64,000 nt of DNA. It comes from CAVVSD01 sp963750895. Its GTDB lineage: Bacteria > Actinomycetota > Thermoleophilia > Solirubrobacterales > Solirubrobacteraceae. Shown here one piece after another: positions 1 through 9,075 of this stretch. The stretch covers positions 62,001 through 126,000 of the forward strand of contig CAVVSD010000005.1 in assembly GCA_963750895.1 (NCBI GenBank), in the 5' to 3' direction. Within the stretch, counting starts at the first letter, position 1, and every line of letters starts with the position of its first letter. The position numbers were made by a program, and so were the translations under genes. The notes beneath the pieces are model-generated. The model did not search any database. It saw only the letters and a list, made by a program, of their open reading frames with translations, and was not told where the DNA came from.

Positions 1-3000
1 GCAGCGGCGGGGCGGCACCGCCGGCGGTGGCGAACAAGAAGACCGTGAAGTTCGCGACGCCCGGGTCCTCGGCCTACACGACGGTCACGGCGCCGGGCAC
101 GGCGTGGACGACGAACGACGCCTACCAGCACTTCGCCGACGTCACCTCGCTCGTGCGCGCGGCGGGCACGGGCGTCTACCGCGTCGCCAACGTCCAGGCC
201 GCGACCGGCGCCGACCGCTACGCGGGCTGGTCGCTCGTCGTGGCCTACAGCGATCCCGACTCGATCCCGCGCAACCTCACGATCTTCGACGGCATCGCGG
301 GCATCAACTCCGGCGACTCCGTCGAGATCACCGCGAACGGGTTCACGACCACGACGAGCGGGGCCGTCCGGACGTCGCTCGGCGTCGTCGCCTACGAGGG
401 CGACATGGGCATCGGCGGCGACTCCTTCAAGCTCCAGGGCACGACGCTGAGCGACGCGGTCAACCCCGCCACGGACTTCTTCAACTCCTCCGTGAGCGTG
501 CGCGGCGCCCGCGTGCTGACGGGCAGGGACCCGGCGGTGCGCAACCACCTCGGCGTCGACATCGACATGCTGAACGCCGACGGGATCCTCGCCAACGGCG
601 CGACCTCGGCCAAGGCGACCGTCAGCAGCACGGGCGAGGCGATCTTCCCCGGGGTGCTCACGATGGCCTCGCAGCTGCTCGCCCCGAAGATCCGCCCGGT
701 CACCGTCGCGACCGACCTCAACGGCGGCCTCGTCTCCCCCGGCGACATCATCGAGTACGTCGTCACCGCGAAGAACATCGGCAACGACACCGCGAACGGC
801 GTGACGCTCACCTCGACGCTCCCCGAGGGCGTCGAGCTCCTGGACGGGACGCTCGAGCTCGTGCACGACCAGGTCACCGGGACGCAGACCCCCGGCGCCG
901 GCGACGACCGCGCGACGTGGGATGCGGCGAGCCGCACGATCACCTGGCGCATCGGCTCGGGCGCGTCGAGCGCGACGGGCGGCAGCGTGGCCGAGGCCGG
1001 GGAGGTCGTCCTGCGCTACCGCGTCCGGATCGGCGCCGTGGCCGACGGCGCGACGCTCACCGCCGCGCAGCTCTCCGACCTGCGCAGCGCGACGACGTCG
1101 GACCCGTACCAGGTCGCCGGCCGCGGCGGCACGCTGACGGTGAGCTCGCCCGACGTGCGCATGCAGATCGCGCGCACCGGCTCACTCGTGCGCGGCGCGG
1201 CGTCCTCCTACGCCCTCACCGTGTCGAACTCGGGCGCGATCCCGACGACGGGGACGGTCCGCGTCACCGACGTGCTGCCGGCGGGCCAGGAGCTCGACGG
1301 CGCGCCGTCGGGCACCGGCTGGACCTGCGGCGTCGTGGCACGGACGATCACGTGCGAGCGCTCCGATGCGCTCGCCGTCGGGGCCTCGTGGCCGGCGATC
1401 ACGGTGCCCGTCCGCACCCGCCAGGACGCCACCGGCGCGGTCGTCCACACGGCAGCCGTCGCGGCGCCGGGCGACGGGGTGTCCGCCAACGACTCCGCCT
1501 CGGACTCCGCCACCCCCACGTCGCGCTCGGGCGTGTCGGTGGCGCTCGCCGCCTCCCCCGCCTCGATCGCCCCGGGCGACACGACGACCGTGACGGCCAC
1601 GATCGCCAACAGCGGCCCGTCCGACGCCACCGGCGTGGTCGCCACGCTGCCCGTCCCGTCCGGCATGGAGCTCGTCTCCACGAGCGTCTCCGGCGGCGCG
1701 GTCGGCACGATCCCCGCCGGCGGCAGCGCCCTGGTCTCCTGGACGCTTCGCGCCCGCCGTGGCGCCGCGGGCACGACCCAGACGCCGAGCGTGTCGGTGA
1801 CGACGACCGCCACCGACACGACCTCTGGCGACGACGCGGCGTCCGCCTCCGTGGCGGTCGCGCGGCGCAGCCTCGTGTCGGTGACCGCGGCGATCGACCC
1901 CGATCCGCCGGTCGTCGGCTCCCCGCTGCGCCTGCGGATGACCGTCCGCAACGACGGGCCGACCACGGCGACCGGCGTCGTGCTGACCCACGCCGTCCCG
2001 GCACAGCTGCACGGCGCCGTGGCGACGATCGATCCGGCGCTCGGCACGTGCGCGATCACCGCGGGCACCCTGCGCTGCACGCTGGAGCCGCTCGCCGACG
2101 CCGCGGAGGTCCGCATCGACCTCGACGGCACCGTCGCCTCCACCGCCGGCGGCGCGCATCTCGACCTGCGCGCGGCGATCGGCCCCGTGGCCGACGACCC
2201 CGACCACACCGACGACGAGGCACGCATCGCCACGGTCGTCCGCGCCGCCGCCGATCTGCGCGTCTCCGCCGTGCAGGCGCCGGCGACGCTGCGCGCGGGC
2301 GAGCACGCAGCCTGGGTGCTGCGCGTCGCGGACGCGGGCCCCGGCGACGCCGGCACGGTCATGCTCCGCACCACCCTGCCCGCGGGCCTCTCGCTCGTCG
2401 ACCACGACGGCGCGGACTGCACCGCCGAGGGCAGCAACGTCACCTGCCTCGTCGGCGCGATCCCGGCGGGTGGCGCGCGCGACGTGCGACTCGGGCTGGC
2501 GGCGGGCACCGGCGCGGACGCCGGGACGGTGTCGTTCACCGCGACGGCGACGGCCGACGAGCCCGACCCGACGCCCGCGGACGCCGCCGCAGCGCTGTCG
2601 GTCGCAGTCACGCGCGAGGCCGATCTCGCGGTGGGGTGGCTGCCGCGCACCGACCTCGTCGCCGGCACGCCGGCCCGGTTCACCGCCGTGGTCGCCGACC
2701 GCGGTCCGGCCGACGCGCGCGACGTCACCGTCGCCGTCACCGTGCCCGCCGACCTGATCTCCCCCTCGGTCGCGGTGCGCGGGCGCGCCGGGACGTGCAC
2801 GCTGGCCGCGCGCGTGGCGACCTGCACGGTCGCGCGGATCGCCGTCGGCGACCGCGTGCTCGTCGACGTCGCCGGCACGCTGCCCGCGGATGCCGGCCGC
2901 GCGTTCGAGGCCCGGATCGCGGTCGCGTCGGCCGACGCCGACCCCGTCTCGACGAACGACAGCGCCCGCACCGCCTCGACGTCGATCGCCGTCCACGACA

Positions 3001-3623
3001 TCGTGGTCGGCGCGGAGGCGCCCGCCGGGCGCATCGTCGCGGGCACCCGTGCGCCGCTGACGCTGACCGTCCGCAACGACGGGCCGAGCGACAGCGCCGC
3101 GCTGACGCTCACGCAGGTCCTGCCGGTCGGCGCGACGGTGGTCTCGCTCGACCCGCGCTGCGAGCAGCACGGGCGCACGGTGAGCTGCCGCCTCGACGGC
3201 CTGGCGGCGGGCGCCGGGCAGCGCATCGCGCTCGTCGTCCGCTCGAGCCGCCTCATGACCGGCGCGTCGCTGGCCTCGGCGGCGGCGGTGAGCGCCGCCG
3301 GCGGCACCGACCCGCAGCTCGGCAACAACACGCTCGATCCGGTCGCCGACCTGGGCTGCACGAGCCGCCGTCAGGTCCGCATGCGCCTGCGCGTGCCGTC
3401 CCGCGCGCGGCTGCGCTCGGTCTCCGTCTCGGTCCACGGGCACGCCGTGCCCGTCCGCACCGGCAAGCGCCTCACCGCGGTCGTCGACCTCCGCGGGCGC
3501 CCCGCCGGCCGTTTCCTCGTCCGCATCCGCGCCGTGACGCGCTCCGGCCGCCACATCGAGGGCACGCGGGCGTACCAGACGTGCACGCCGAAGCGCGCGT
3601 CGGGCCGCCTCCCCAGGGTCTAG
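1..3623 (+). CDS. DUF11-repeat surface/secreted protein, 5' partial
   Basis: The frame is open from the first bases of the window; the first in-window start (GTG at 27) is probably internal, so the 5' end and any signal peptide are missing. The first ~210 visible residues form a beta-rich, Gly/Ser/Thr-rich domain of unknown type. Seven DUF11-like (Ig/CARDB-like) repeats follow, starting near nt 690, 1150, 1540, 1880, 2250, 2625 and 2995. Each has the pattern '..PG..YTLTVSNSGPSDATGVTV.D.LP.G' and several carry a Cys pair. The last ~85 residues are very basic. DUF11 proteins are typically long cell-surface or secreted stalk proteins. The stop TAG lies in a CTAG palindrome shared with the stop of the next, convergent gene. 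Specific function unknown. Confidence 0.85.
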   Translation, partial: SGGAAPPAVANKKTVKFATPGSSAYTTVTAPGTAWTTNDAYQHFADVTSLVRAAGTGVYRVANVQAATGADRYAGWSLVVAYSDPDSIPRNLTIFDGIAGINSGDSVEITANGFTTTTSGAVRTSLGVVAYEGDMGIGGDSFKLQGTTLSDAVNPATDFFNSSVSVRGARVLTGRDPAVRNHLGVDIDMLNADGILANGATSAKATVSSTGEAIFPGVLTMASQLLAPKIRPVTVATDLNGGLVSPGDIIEYVVTAKNIGNDTANGVTLTSTLPEGVELLDGTLELVHDQVTGTQTPGAGDDRATWDAASRTITWRIGSGASSATGGSVAEAGEVVLRYRVRIGAVADGATLTAAQLSDLRSATTSDPYQVAGRGGTLTVSSPDVRMQIARTGSLVRGAASSYALTVSNSGAIPTTGTVRVTDVLPAGQELDGAPSGTGWTCGVVARTITCERSDALAVGASWPAITVPVRTRQDATGAVVHTAAVAAPGDGVSANDSASDSATPTSRSGVSVALAASPASIAPGDTTTVTATIANSGPSDATGVVATLPVPSGMELVSTSVSGGAVGTIPAGGSALVSWTLRARRGAAGTTQTPSVSVTTTATDTTSGDDAASASVAVARRSLVSVTAAIDPDPPVVGSPLRLRMTVRNDGPTTATGVVLTHAVPAQLHGAVATIDPALGTCAITAGTLRCTLEPLADAAEVRIDLDGTVASTAGGAHLDLRAAIGPVADDPDHTDDEARIATVVRAAADLRVSAVQAPATLRAGEHAAWVLRVADAGPGDAGTVMLRTTLPAGLSLVDHDGADCTAEGSNVTCLVGAIPAGGARDVRLGLAAGTGADAGTVSFTATATADEPDPTPADAAAALSVAVTREADLAVGWLPRTDLVAGTPARFTAVVADRGPADARDVTVAVTVPADLISPSVAVRGRAGTCTLAARVATCTVARIAVGDRVLVDVAGTLPADAGRAFEARIAVASADADPVSTNDSARTASTSIAVHDIVVGAEAPAGRIVAGTRAPLTLTVRNDGPSDSAALTLTQVLPVGATVVSLDPRCEQHGRTVSCRLDGLAAGAGQRIALVVRSSRLMTGASLASAAAVSAAGGTDPQLGNNTLDPVADLGCTSRRQVRMRLRVPSRARLRSVSVSVHGHAVPVRTGKRLTAVVDLRGRPAGRFLVRIRAVTRSGRHIEGTRAYQTCTPKRASGRLPRV

Positions 3624-4363
3624 AGCGTGCCCGGCGCGGCCGGGGGCATCCACTGCACGGCGTCCTCCGGGCGGGCGGGCTCGCCGTGGGCGACGCGCAG
3701 CGCGAAGTAGAGGACGGCCGCCACGAGCGCGGTGATCGGCGCGGTGAGCACGTTGAGCGCCCAGCTGATGGCCGAGCCGCCGGCGTCGCCGACCGCGTCG
3801 ATGAGGATCGCCGTGGCGATCCCGACGATGAGCAGCAGCACGACGACCAGGATGATGACGCCGAACACCTGCCACCCGTGTCCCCTCACGAGCGCGCGGC
3901 TGCGCCCGAAGGAGTCGAACACGCCGGTCTGCTCGACCACGACGACGGGCGCGATCACCGACCAGATGGTCAGCAGGTACAGGCCGGGGACGATGAGGAG
4001 GAGCAGGCCGATCCCGGTGGCGAGGCCGGCCAGGATCGAGACGATGATGAGGGTGAGGACCACGGGTGAGACGCTGCGCAGCAGATCGCCCGCCGAGCTG
4101 TCGCGGCGGCCGTCGATGACGTCGCGCACGAGCTGGACGACCATGCCCTGGTAGAAGGTCGCGATGACGAGCGAGACGATGCTCGCGATGAGCGCGAGGG
4201 CGCCGTCGCGCAGGAAGTAGCCGACGAGGGCGTTGATGCCGAAGAGGACGATCGCGACGGGCAGCAGCACGCCCGCCTGCTCGCGGTAGATCCGGAAGAC
4301 CTCGCTGATGATCCGGCCTGGCTCGACGCGCCGGGCGCCGGGGTCCAGGTCGAGGTCAGTCAT
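3620..4363 (-). CDS. Polytopic membrane protein (glycerophosphodiesterase membrane-domain-like)
   Basis: This 247-aa protein has a short acidic N-terminus (residues 1-30) followed by about six hydrophobic segments (roughly 34-52, 57-78, 100-122, 122-146, 168-192 and 200-228). Hydrophobic Ile/Val/Leu runs and a mid-protein motif 'SVIAPVVVVEQTGVFDSFGRS' resemble the membrane domain of glycerophosphoryl diester phosphodiesterases and related DUF families. No catalytic motif is visible, so no enzyme activity is claimed. The ATG start overlaps the 3' end of the sigma-factor gene by 8 nt, suggesting co-transcription. The stop overlaps that of the convergent DUF11 gene. Confidence 0.75.
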   Translation of the reverse strand: MTDLDLDPGARRVEPGRIISEVFRIYREQAGVLLPVAIVLFGINALVGYFLRDGALALIASIVSLVIATFYQGMVVQLVRDVIDGRRDSSAGDLLRSVSPVVLTLIIVSILAGLATGIGLLLLIVPGLYLLTIWSVIAPVVVVEQTGVFDSFGRSRALVRGHGWQVFGVIILVVVLLLIVGIATAILIDAVGDAGGSAISWALNVLTAPITALVAAVLYFALRVAHGEPARPEDAVQWMPPAAPGTL

Positions 4364-5133
4364 CCTCGGTGAGCCTCCCTCGCAGCCGCAGCACCGCCTT
4401 CGTGTGCAGCTGGGAGATGCGCGACTCGGTCACGCCGAGGACCTCGCCGATCTCCCTGAGGGTCAGGTTCTCGTAGTAGTAGAGCGCCACGACGAGCTTC
4501 TCGCGCTCGGGCAGCCTGGCGATCGCGTCGGCCATGCGGTCCTTGAGGTCCGTCGCGTCCATGACGTGGGCGGGATCGGGCGCGTCGGGGTCCTGCAGCG
4601 TGTCCAGCAGGGACACCTGGTCGCCCGATGCGTCGCTCACCGACCACAGCTCGTCGAGCGCGGCCACCGTCGAGTTGGAGATCTGCAGGAGCGACTCCTG
4701 GAACTCCTCGACGCTGATCGCGAGCTCGAAGGCGACCTCCTCGTCCGTCGGCGCCCGCTGCAGGCGGTGCTCGAGCTTGGAGTTGGCCTTCTCGATCTCG
4801 CGGGCCCGTGCGCGCACCGACCGCGGCACCCAGTCCAGGTGACGCAGCTCGTCGATGATCGCGCCCTTGATCCGGGTGATCGCGTAGGTCTCGAACTTGA
4901 TCTCGCGCTCCAGCTCGAAGCGCTCGATGGCGTTGATGAGGCCGACGAGCCCGTACGAGATCAGATCCGACTCCTCGACGTGGGCGGGAAGCCCCGACGC
5001 CATCCGGCCTGACACGTACTTCACGAGCGGCGAATACGCGACGACGAGGCGCTCACGGGCAGCCGGAATCCGCCGAGGTCTTGTAGCGCCTCCACAGATC
5101 CTTGAGCTCGATGGCCTTGACGTTCGTGTCCAG
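4356..5133 (-). CDS. FliA/WhiG-family sigma factor, one frameshift near 5057-5060
   Basis: The product is an alternative sigma-70 (sigma-28/WhiG class) of about 258 aa after repair. Region 2 reads VAYSPLVKYVSGRM then SYGLVGLINAIERFE; region 3 has IIDELRHLDWVPRSVR; region 4 has LTLREIGEVLGVTESRISQLH, the -35 recognition helix-turn-helix. The in-frame ORF extends to 5369, but its N-terminus is nonsense antisense to xerD. In another frame, bases 5133-5060 encode DTNVKAIELKDLWRRYK then TSADSGC, the expected family N-terminus. One extra G in the GGG at 5057-5059 breaks the frame. The start is probably CTG at 5133, behind a GGGGGAGGG ribosome-binding site, 28 nt after the xerD stop. No flagellar genes are nearby, so a WhiG-like developmental or cell-surface role is more likely than motility. 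Confidence 0.85.
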
Positions 5134-5161
5134 AGAGATCCCTCCCCCGCGTCGAACCGTT

Positions 5162-6082
5162 TCAGGCGCGGGGATGCGCTCGGGTGTAGGCGGACTTCAG
5201 GCGCGCAGACTCTACCCGAGTGTAGATCTGCGTCGTGCTCACGGAGCTGTGCCCCAGCAGCTCCTGGATCGCCCGCAGGTCGGCGCCGCCGTCCAGGAGG
5301 TGCGTCGCGAACGAGTGGCGGAGCGCGTGCGGCGAGATCCCGCCCTGGATCGCGGCCTGTCGCGCCCATGTCTGCAGACGGCGCCGGACGTCCGACGTGG
5401 ACAGCCGGCGGCCGCTCTTGGAGAGGAACAGCGCCTGGCCGCCGTCGCCGCTCTGCAGCGCCGGGCGGCCGCGTTCGAGCCAGCGCGCGACGGCGCGCAG
5501 CGCCTCCTCGCCGGCCGGGACGAGCCGGGTCTTGCGGCCTTTTCCCTCGACGCGGACCTCCTCGTCCTCGAACGAGATGCTCGCGACGTCGAGGTCGACG
5601 AGCTCCTCAGCGCGCAGGCCGCACGCGTAGGCGAGCTCGAACAGGGCGCGGTCGCGGAGCTCCAGCGGCGTCGTCGCGGGGATGCGATCGAGCAGCGCCG
5701 AGATCTGCGCGGGCGCGAGGACGCGCGGCAGCTTCGACGGCCGCTTCGGCGCCGGGACGAGGTCGGCCGGGTTCGCGGGCACCTCGCCGTGCTCGTGCAG
5801 GACGCGATACAGCTGGCGCAGCGCCGCCAGCTTGCGGGCCGTGGTCGCCGGACCTGCCCGGCGCTCGGAGAGCACCTGCGCATAGCGCCGCAGCACGCGC
5901 GGGGTCACGTCGGCAGGGTCGAGGCCACTGGTACTGCACCACAGGGCGAGCTGCCCGGCGTCGATGCCGTAGGCGCGCCGCGTCCGCTCCGCCATGCCGC
6001 GGCGGCGCAGGTCGGAGTCGAGCAGGCGCAGGGCGTGCTGCCATGACTCGCTAGCTTGCGGGGGCGTGGGGTCGTTCTTCAT
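5162..6082 (-). CDS. xerD: Tyrosine recombinase XerD/XerC family
   Basis: This is a site-specific tyrosine recombinase of about 306 aa, the usual Xer length. It would act in chromosome-dimer resolution at dif. The N-terminal SAM-like core-binding domain covers residues ~10-105; the catalytic domain follows. The catalytic set is visible: Arg in CGLRAEEL (~157), Lys in GKGRKTR, H-x-L-R-H in HALRHSFATHL (~250), GH in LLGHSSVSTTQ and the nucleophile Tyr in IYTRV. There are no phage or integron genes beside it, supporting a housekeeping role. The start is ATG 6082, with an in-frame GTG at 6088 as an alternative; either overlaps the start of the divergent small gene at 6066. I cannot separate XerC from XerD from sequence alone. 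Confidence 0.9.
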   Translation of the reverse strand: MKNDPTPPQASESWQHALRLLDSDLRRRGMAERTRRAYGIDAGQLALWCSTSGLDPADVTPRVLRRYAQVLSERRAGPATTARKLAALRQLYRVLHEHGEVPANPADLVPAPKRPSKLPRVLAPAQISALLDRIPATTPLELRDRALFELAYACGLRAEELVDLDVASISFEDEEVRVEGKGRKTRLVPAGEEALRAVARWLERGRPALQSGDGGQALFLSKSGRRLSTSDVRRRLQTWARQAAIQGGISPHALRHSFATHLLDGGADLRAIQELLGHSSVSTTQIYTRVESARLKSAYTRAHPRA

Positions 6083-6353
6083 CGACACGGATCAGGGCAC
6101 CGTGGCCACGCAGCGCCAGCTGCTCGAGGTGGGCATCGCCGACGAGGTGTACGGGCCGCCGCGGCCGTGGCTGCGCATCCAGGGGCCGAGCGACGCGTCG
6201 ACCATGTGGTACGCGGTGTTGCGCAAGCAGGAGCGGGGCATCTTCATCGGTGCCCTGGCACTTCGCCATTCCTCGCGCCTGGACCTGCTGCTGCAGGCCG
6301 GCTGGCACGAGGTCCCGATCGACGAGATCGCCGCGCCCGAGCCAGCCCGGTAG
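6066..6353 (+). CDS. Hypothetical protein, 95 aa
   Basis: This is a small soluble protein beginning at GTG 6066 (MGSFFIDTDQGTVATQ), preceded by a GCGGGGGC that may act as ribosome-binding site. The reading frame is open further upstream to 5994, but that part is antisense to xerD and arginine-rich, so the shorter form is preferred. The protein mixes aromatic, acidic and hydrophobic residues like a folded domain (VYGPPRPWLRIQGP, ASTMWYAVLRKQERGIFIGAL, LLQAGWHEVPIDEI). No motif I recognise. Its 5' end overlaps that of divergent xerD by about 17 nt. It ends 12 nt before the convergent transpeptidase gene. Confidence 0.55.
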   Translation: MGSFFIDTDQGTVATQRQLLEVGIADEVYGPPRPWLRIQGPSDASTMWYAVLRKQERGIFIGALALRHSSRLDLLLQAGWHEVPIDEIAAPEPAR

Positions 6354-6365
6354 CGCCGCGCCCGC

Positions 6366-7406
6366 TCAGACGATGAGGACCGGCGTCCCGACCTTGACCT
6401 GGGAGTAGAGCTCCTCGACGTCCGGGATGGCCATGCGCACGCAGCCGTGCGAAGCACTCGTGCCGAGCGAGTTGATGCTGTCGGTCCCGTGGATGCCGGC
6501 ACCGTCGTAGATGCCCATCCAGCGCGCCTTGATCGGATTCGACGGCCCCGGCGGCACGACCGTCCCGGCGAGGTCGCCCGCCCAGTCGGACTGCGGGACG
6601 TGCCACGACGGGTTCTCCGCCATGTTCTGGATCGTGTAGCGGCCCGCCGGCGTCTCCAGCCCGGCCTGGCCGACCGCGACGGTGTAGGTCTTGTCCAGCT
6701 CGAGGTCCTTGAAGAGGCGCAGCCGGTGCGCGCCACGGTCGACGGTGATGATCGACGGGTACTGCGACGCGAGCTTGGCGGTCGTGACCTTCGGCTGGAC
6801 CTTCTCGAGCGGCGCGCGCAGGTTGCGCTTGGCGCGCACGTCGATCATCGCGGCCTGGATCTGCGCCTTGAGCGCCTTGGCGTCGATCGTGCGACCGGTC
6901 TCGGACTTCTTGACCGACACGCTGGTCGTGCTGATGTCGACCGTCGCGTCCTTGGCCGGCTTCGCGACGGTCACCCGCACGCGATCGATGAGCCGCTGGA
7001 CGGCCGGCTTGGAGTACTCGATCGAGGGAGCGACCGTCTTGTCGACCGAGCCGCCCGTGACGTCGCGCCACGCGCGGCTGAAGAAGCTGCCCTCACGGCT
7101 GGCCTCGACCGCCTGGTTCACCAGCTCACCCGAGTTCACCGTCACCTTCGCCTCGCGCGCCGTCAGGCGGAAGCGCTCGTCGCCCGCACGCACGACCACC
7201 GTGCGCTCGAGCGGCGAGACGAGCTCGCGCTGCAGCTTCGCGTTCGCGGTGTCGGCGCTCAGGCCCCCGACGTCGACGCCGCCGATGCGCATGCCGTCGG
7301 CGATGTGGTCCTCACGACTGGCGTCGAAGGCGTACACGACCCCGGTCCCGATGAGCAGGACGGCGACGGTCATGGCGCTGATGATGGCGAGGCGGCGACG
7401 TTTCAT
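6366..7406 (-). CDS. L,D-transpeptidase (YkuD) with peptidoglycan-binding domain
   Basis: This enzyme cross-links peptidoglycan through 3-3 bonds outside the membrane. The 346-aa protein starts with KRRR, then a membrane anchor or signal segment (residues ~6-27). A VanW-type 'PG_binding_4' domain follows (IADGMRIGGVDVGGLS..., ~35-200). The YkuD domain (~210-346) carries the active-site signature HGTDSINSLGTSASHGCVRM, with His near 303 and the catalytic Cys near 322. It ends exactly at the domain end (VKVGTPVLIV). The gene is monocistronic. About 130 nt upstream lie an inverted repeat and a purine-rich leader. Likely a cell-wall remodelling enzyme. Confidence 0.9.
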   Translation of the reverse strand: MKRRRLAIISAMTVAVLLIGTGVVYAFDASREDHIADGMRIGGVDVGGLSADTANAKLQRELVSPLERTVVVRAGDERFRLTAREAKVTVNSGELVNQAVEASREGSFFSRAWRDVTGGSVDKTVAPSIEYSKPAVQRLIDRVRVTVAKPAKDATVDISTTSVSVKKSETGRTIDAKALKAQIQAAMIDVRAKRNLRAPLEKVQPKVTTAKLASQYPSIITVDRGAHRLRLFKDLELDKTYTVAVGQAGLETPAGRYTIQNMAENPSWHVPQSDWAGDLAGTVVPPGPSNPIKARWMGIYDGAGIHGTDSINSLGTSASHGCVRMAIPDVEELYSQVKVGTPVLIV

Positions 7407-7482
7407 CCGTGAAGTTCGTTAGTGACGGAGGGATGGAGGGAAGGGAGACGGTACCGGCCGCGGCGGGGGAATTGGTGTGCGT

Positions 7483-7509
7483 GCAACGAAGCTGGCACAG
7501 GTTCGTTGC
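7483..7509. repeat. 8-bp inverted repeat between ldt and nucleotidase genes
   Basis: GCAACGAA (7483-7490) and TTCGTTGC (7502-7509) are perfect inverted copies separated by 11 nt. They lie in the 132-nt gap between the nucleotidase stop and the transpeptidase start. On the minus strand both genes run the same way, so the repeat could be a weak terminator for the upstream gene or an operator for the transpeptidase. It has no T-tract. I see no clear -35/-10 pair. Confidence 0.35.
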
Positions 7510-7538
7510 GAACCGGCGGGAAAAGCTGTGCGCGGCGC

Positions 7539-8108
7539 TCAGGCCTGGTGGTGCGCAGGCTCCAGGAGAGGCGCCAGCCCGCGCCGCAGGTCGGCCCAGT
7601 CGGCTGCGCAGATTACGTCCTCGTCCTCGCACACGTCGCGGTTCCACGGGTGGCTGATCGTCGCCACCGCGATGCCCGCGTCGACGGCCCGCGAGATGTT
7701 CACCGGGCTGTCGTCCACGAGCAGGTCGATGCCGATCTCCCGGCAGCGCGCGATCTTGTCCTGCGAGCAGTACAGCTCGTCGTAGGGCAGCCCGATCTGC
7801 TGCAGCCACGTCGCGGTCGCGCCCTCGGCCGACACGGCCCGGTGGCTCGTGATGTGGATGAAGTGGCCGGCCTCGCGCCACGCGCGGACCGTCTCCACCG
7901 CATCGGGATAGGGCGTCGCGTCGAGGATCGCCGTGTCGCGGTGCGTGTCCTCGACACAGGCCTGGACCTGGCGCGGCTTCAGGAGCGTGATGCCCCAGGT
8001 GATCTGCGATTCGTACGGGAGATCCACGCCGAAGCGGTCCCTCGCGGCGCGCGACAGGACGTCCCAGTAGTGGTGCAGCGTGCTGTCGATGTCGATGGCG
8101 ATGCGCAT
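7539..8108 (-). CDS. HAD-superfamily 5'-nucleotidase-like protein
   Basis: The 189-aa protein has three HAD motifs. Motif I is IAIDIDSTLHHYW, with Asp-x-Asp as nucleophile and acid/base; motif II is HITSHR (Thr/Ser); motif III is IDLLVDDSPVNI, with the metal-binding Asp pair. The helical cap insert and the LLVDDSP motif match the 5'(3')-deoxyribonucleotidase / YqfW-type nucleotidase family, which dephosphorylates nucleoside monophosphates. The frame is open to 8393, but residues before ATG 8108 are shadow sequence of the divergent hydrolase gene; MRIAIDIDSTL is the natural N-terminus. Substrate cannot be read from sequence. Confidence 0.78.
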   Translation of the reverse strand: MRIAIDIDSTLHHYWDVLSRAARDRFGVDLPYESQITWGITLLKPRQVQACVEDTHRDTAILDATPYPDAVETVRAWREAGHFIHITSHRAVSAEGATATWLQQIGLPYDELYCSQDKIARCREIGIDLLVDDSPVNISRAVDAGIAVATISHPWNRDVCEDEDVICAADWADLRRGLAPLLEPAHHQA

Positions 8109-8151
8109 GACTGCCAGGCAGGAGCCGGCGACGCCACTAGCGTAGTCGGAC

Positions 8152-9072
8152 GTGGCGCTCCCGAGGGCCGCAGATCGGCAAACCGACGAGGTCCGGACGC
8201 GCCAACCCGCGTCCTGGATCGACGTGGACTGGCGCGCCGCCCAGCGCTGGGTGCCGGTCGACGGCCGGGCCGTCAACGCCATCGACGTCGGCGAGGGACC
8301 GGTCGTCGTCCTCGTCCACGGGCTGAGCGGCAACTGGCAGAACTGGCTGGAGGTCATCCCGCCGCTCCTCGGGGCCGGCCACCGCGTCATCACGCTCGAC
8401 CTCCCCGGCTTCGGCCATTCGGAGATGCCCTCCGAGCCGATCTCGATCCCCGGCTACGCGCGCACGATCGACGCCGTGGTCGACGCCCTGGGCGTCACCG
8501 GGCCCGCCGCGTTCGTCGGCAGCTCGATGGGCGGGTTCATCACCGCGGAGATGGCGATCTCCCACCCCGACCGCGTCGAGCGCCTCGTGCTCGTCTCCGC
8601 CGCGGCGCTGTGGAGCGAGCAGGCCCGCGCGCGGCCGCTCGTCGTCGCGAGCAAGGTGAGCCGCTTCTACGCCCCGCTGCTCGTCTCCGGGTGGGAGCTG
8701 CTCGCGCGGCTGCCGCGGCTGCGCAACGAGGCGCTGCGCAGCGCGGGGCTGCGCAACACCGGCCGCATCTCGGCGCCGCTGGCCTACGAGCTGCTGTCGG
8801 GCGCGGGCAAGCCGGGCTTCATCGACGCGCTGCAGGCGCTCTACGACTACCGCATCCGCGACCGCCTGCCGGAGATCGCGTGCCCGACGCTCGTCGTGTG
8901 GGGAGCGGACGACCCGATGGTCCCGCTCCGCCACGCGTTCGAGTACGAGGACCTCATCCCGGACGCCCGTGCGGTCGTGTTCCCCCGCACGGGGCACGCG
9001 CCGATGCTCGAGGAGCCCGAGCGGTTCAACGCCGCGCTCCTCGGGTTCCTGCACGAGGACGCGCGGCGCTGA
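8152..9072 (+). CDS. Alpha/beta-fold hydrolase
   Basis: This is a 306-aa alpha/beta hydrolase. The oxyanion-hole motif VVLVHGLSGNWQNW lies near residue 55. The nucleophile elbow is VGSSMGGF (G-x-S-x-G, Ser near 124), the acid Asp is in LVVWGADDPMVP (~250) and the catalytic His is in FPRTGHAPMLEEP (~285). A lid region rich in Leu and Arg sits between residues 155 and 225. The family includes esterases, haloperoxidase-like and C-C bond hydrolases; the substrate is unknown. The start is GTG 8152, divergent from the nucleotidase, with a 43-nt gap for both promoters. It ends 3 nt before the convergent ilvD. Confidence 0.85.
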   Translation: MALPRAADRQTDEVRTRQPASWIDVDWRAAQRWVPVDGRAVNAIDVGEGPVVVLVHGLSGNWQNWLEVIPPLLGAGHRVITLDLPGFGHSEMPSEPISIPGYARTIDAVVDALGVTGPAAFVGSSMGGFITAEMAISHPDRVERLVLVSAAALWSEQARARPLVVASKVSRFYAPLLVSGWELLARLPRLRNEALRSAGLRNTGRISAPLAYELLSGAGKPGFIDALQALYDYRIRDRLPEIACPTLVVWGADDPMVPLRHAFEYEDLIPDARAVVFPRTGHAPMLEEPERFNAALLGFLHEDARR

Positions 9073-9075
9073 GCG

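Noticed and set aside
1182..3875. 897-aa minus-strand ORF antisense to the DUF11 gene
   Set aside because: Arg/Gly/Ala low-complexity shadow frame; long antisense ORFs are expected at this GC content.
104..4069. 1321-aa ORF on the plus strand overlapping the DUF11 and membrane-protein genes
   Set aside because: It is Arg/Ala/Gly-rich, a GC-driven shadow frame with no domains, and it runs through a real minus-strand gene.
5134..5369. N-terminal extension of the sigma factor (337-aa reading)
   Set aside because: Its first residues are Arg/Pro-rich nonsense inside xerD; the native N-terminus lies one frame over, starting at 5133.
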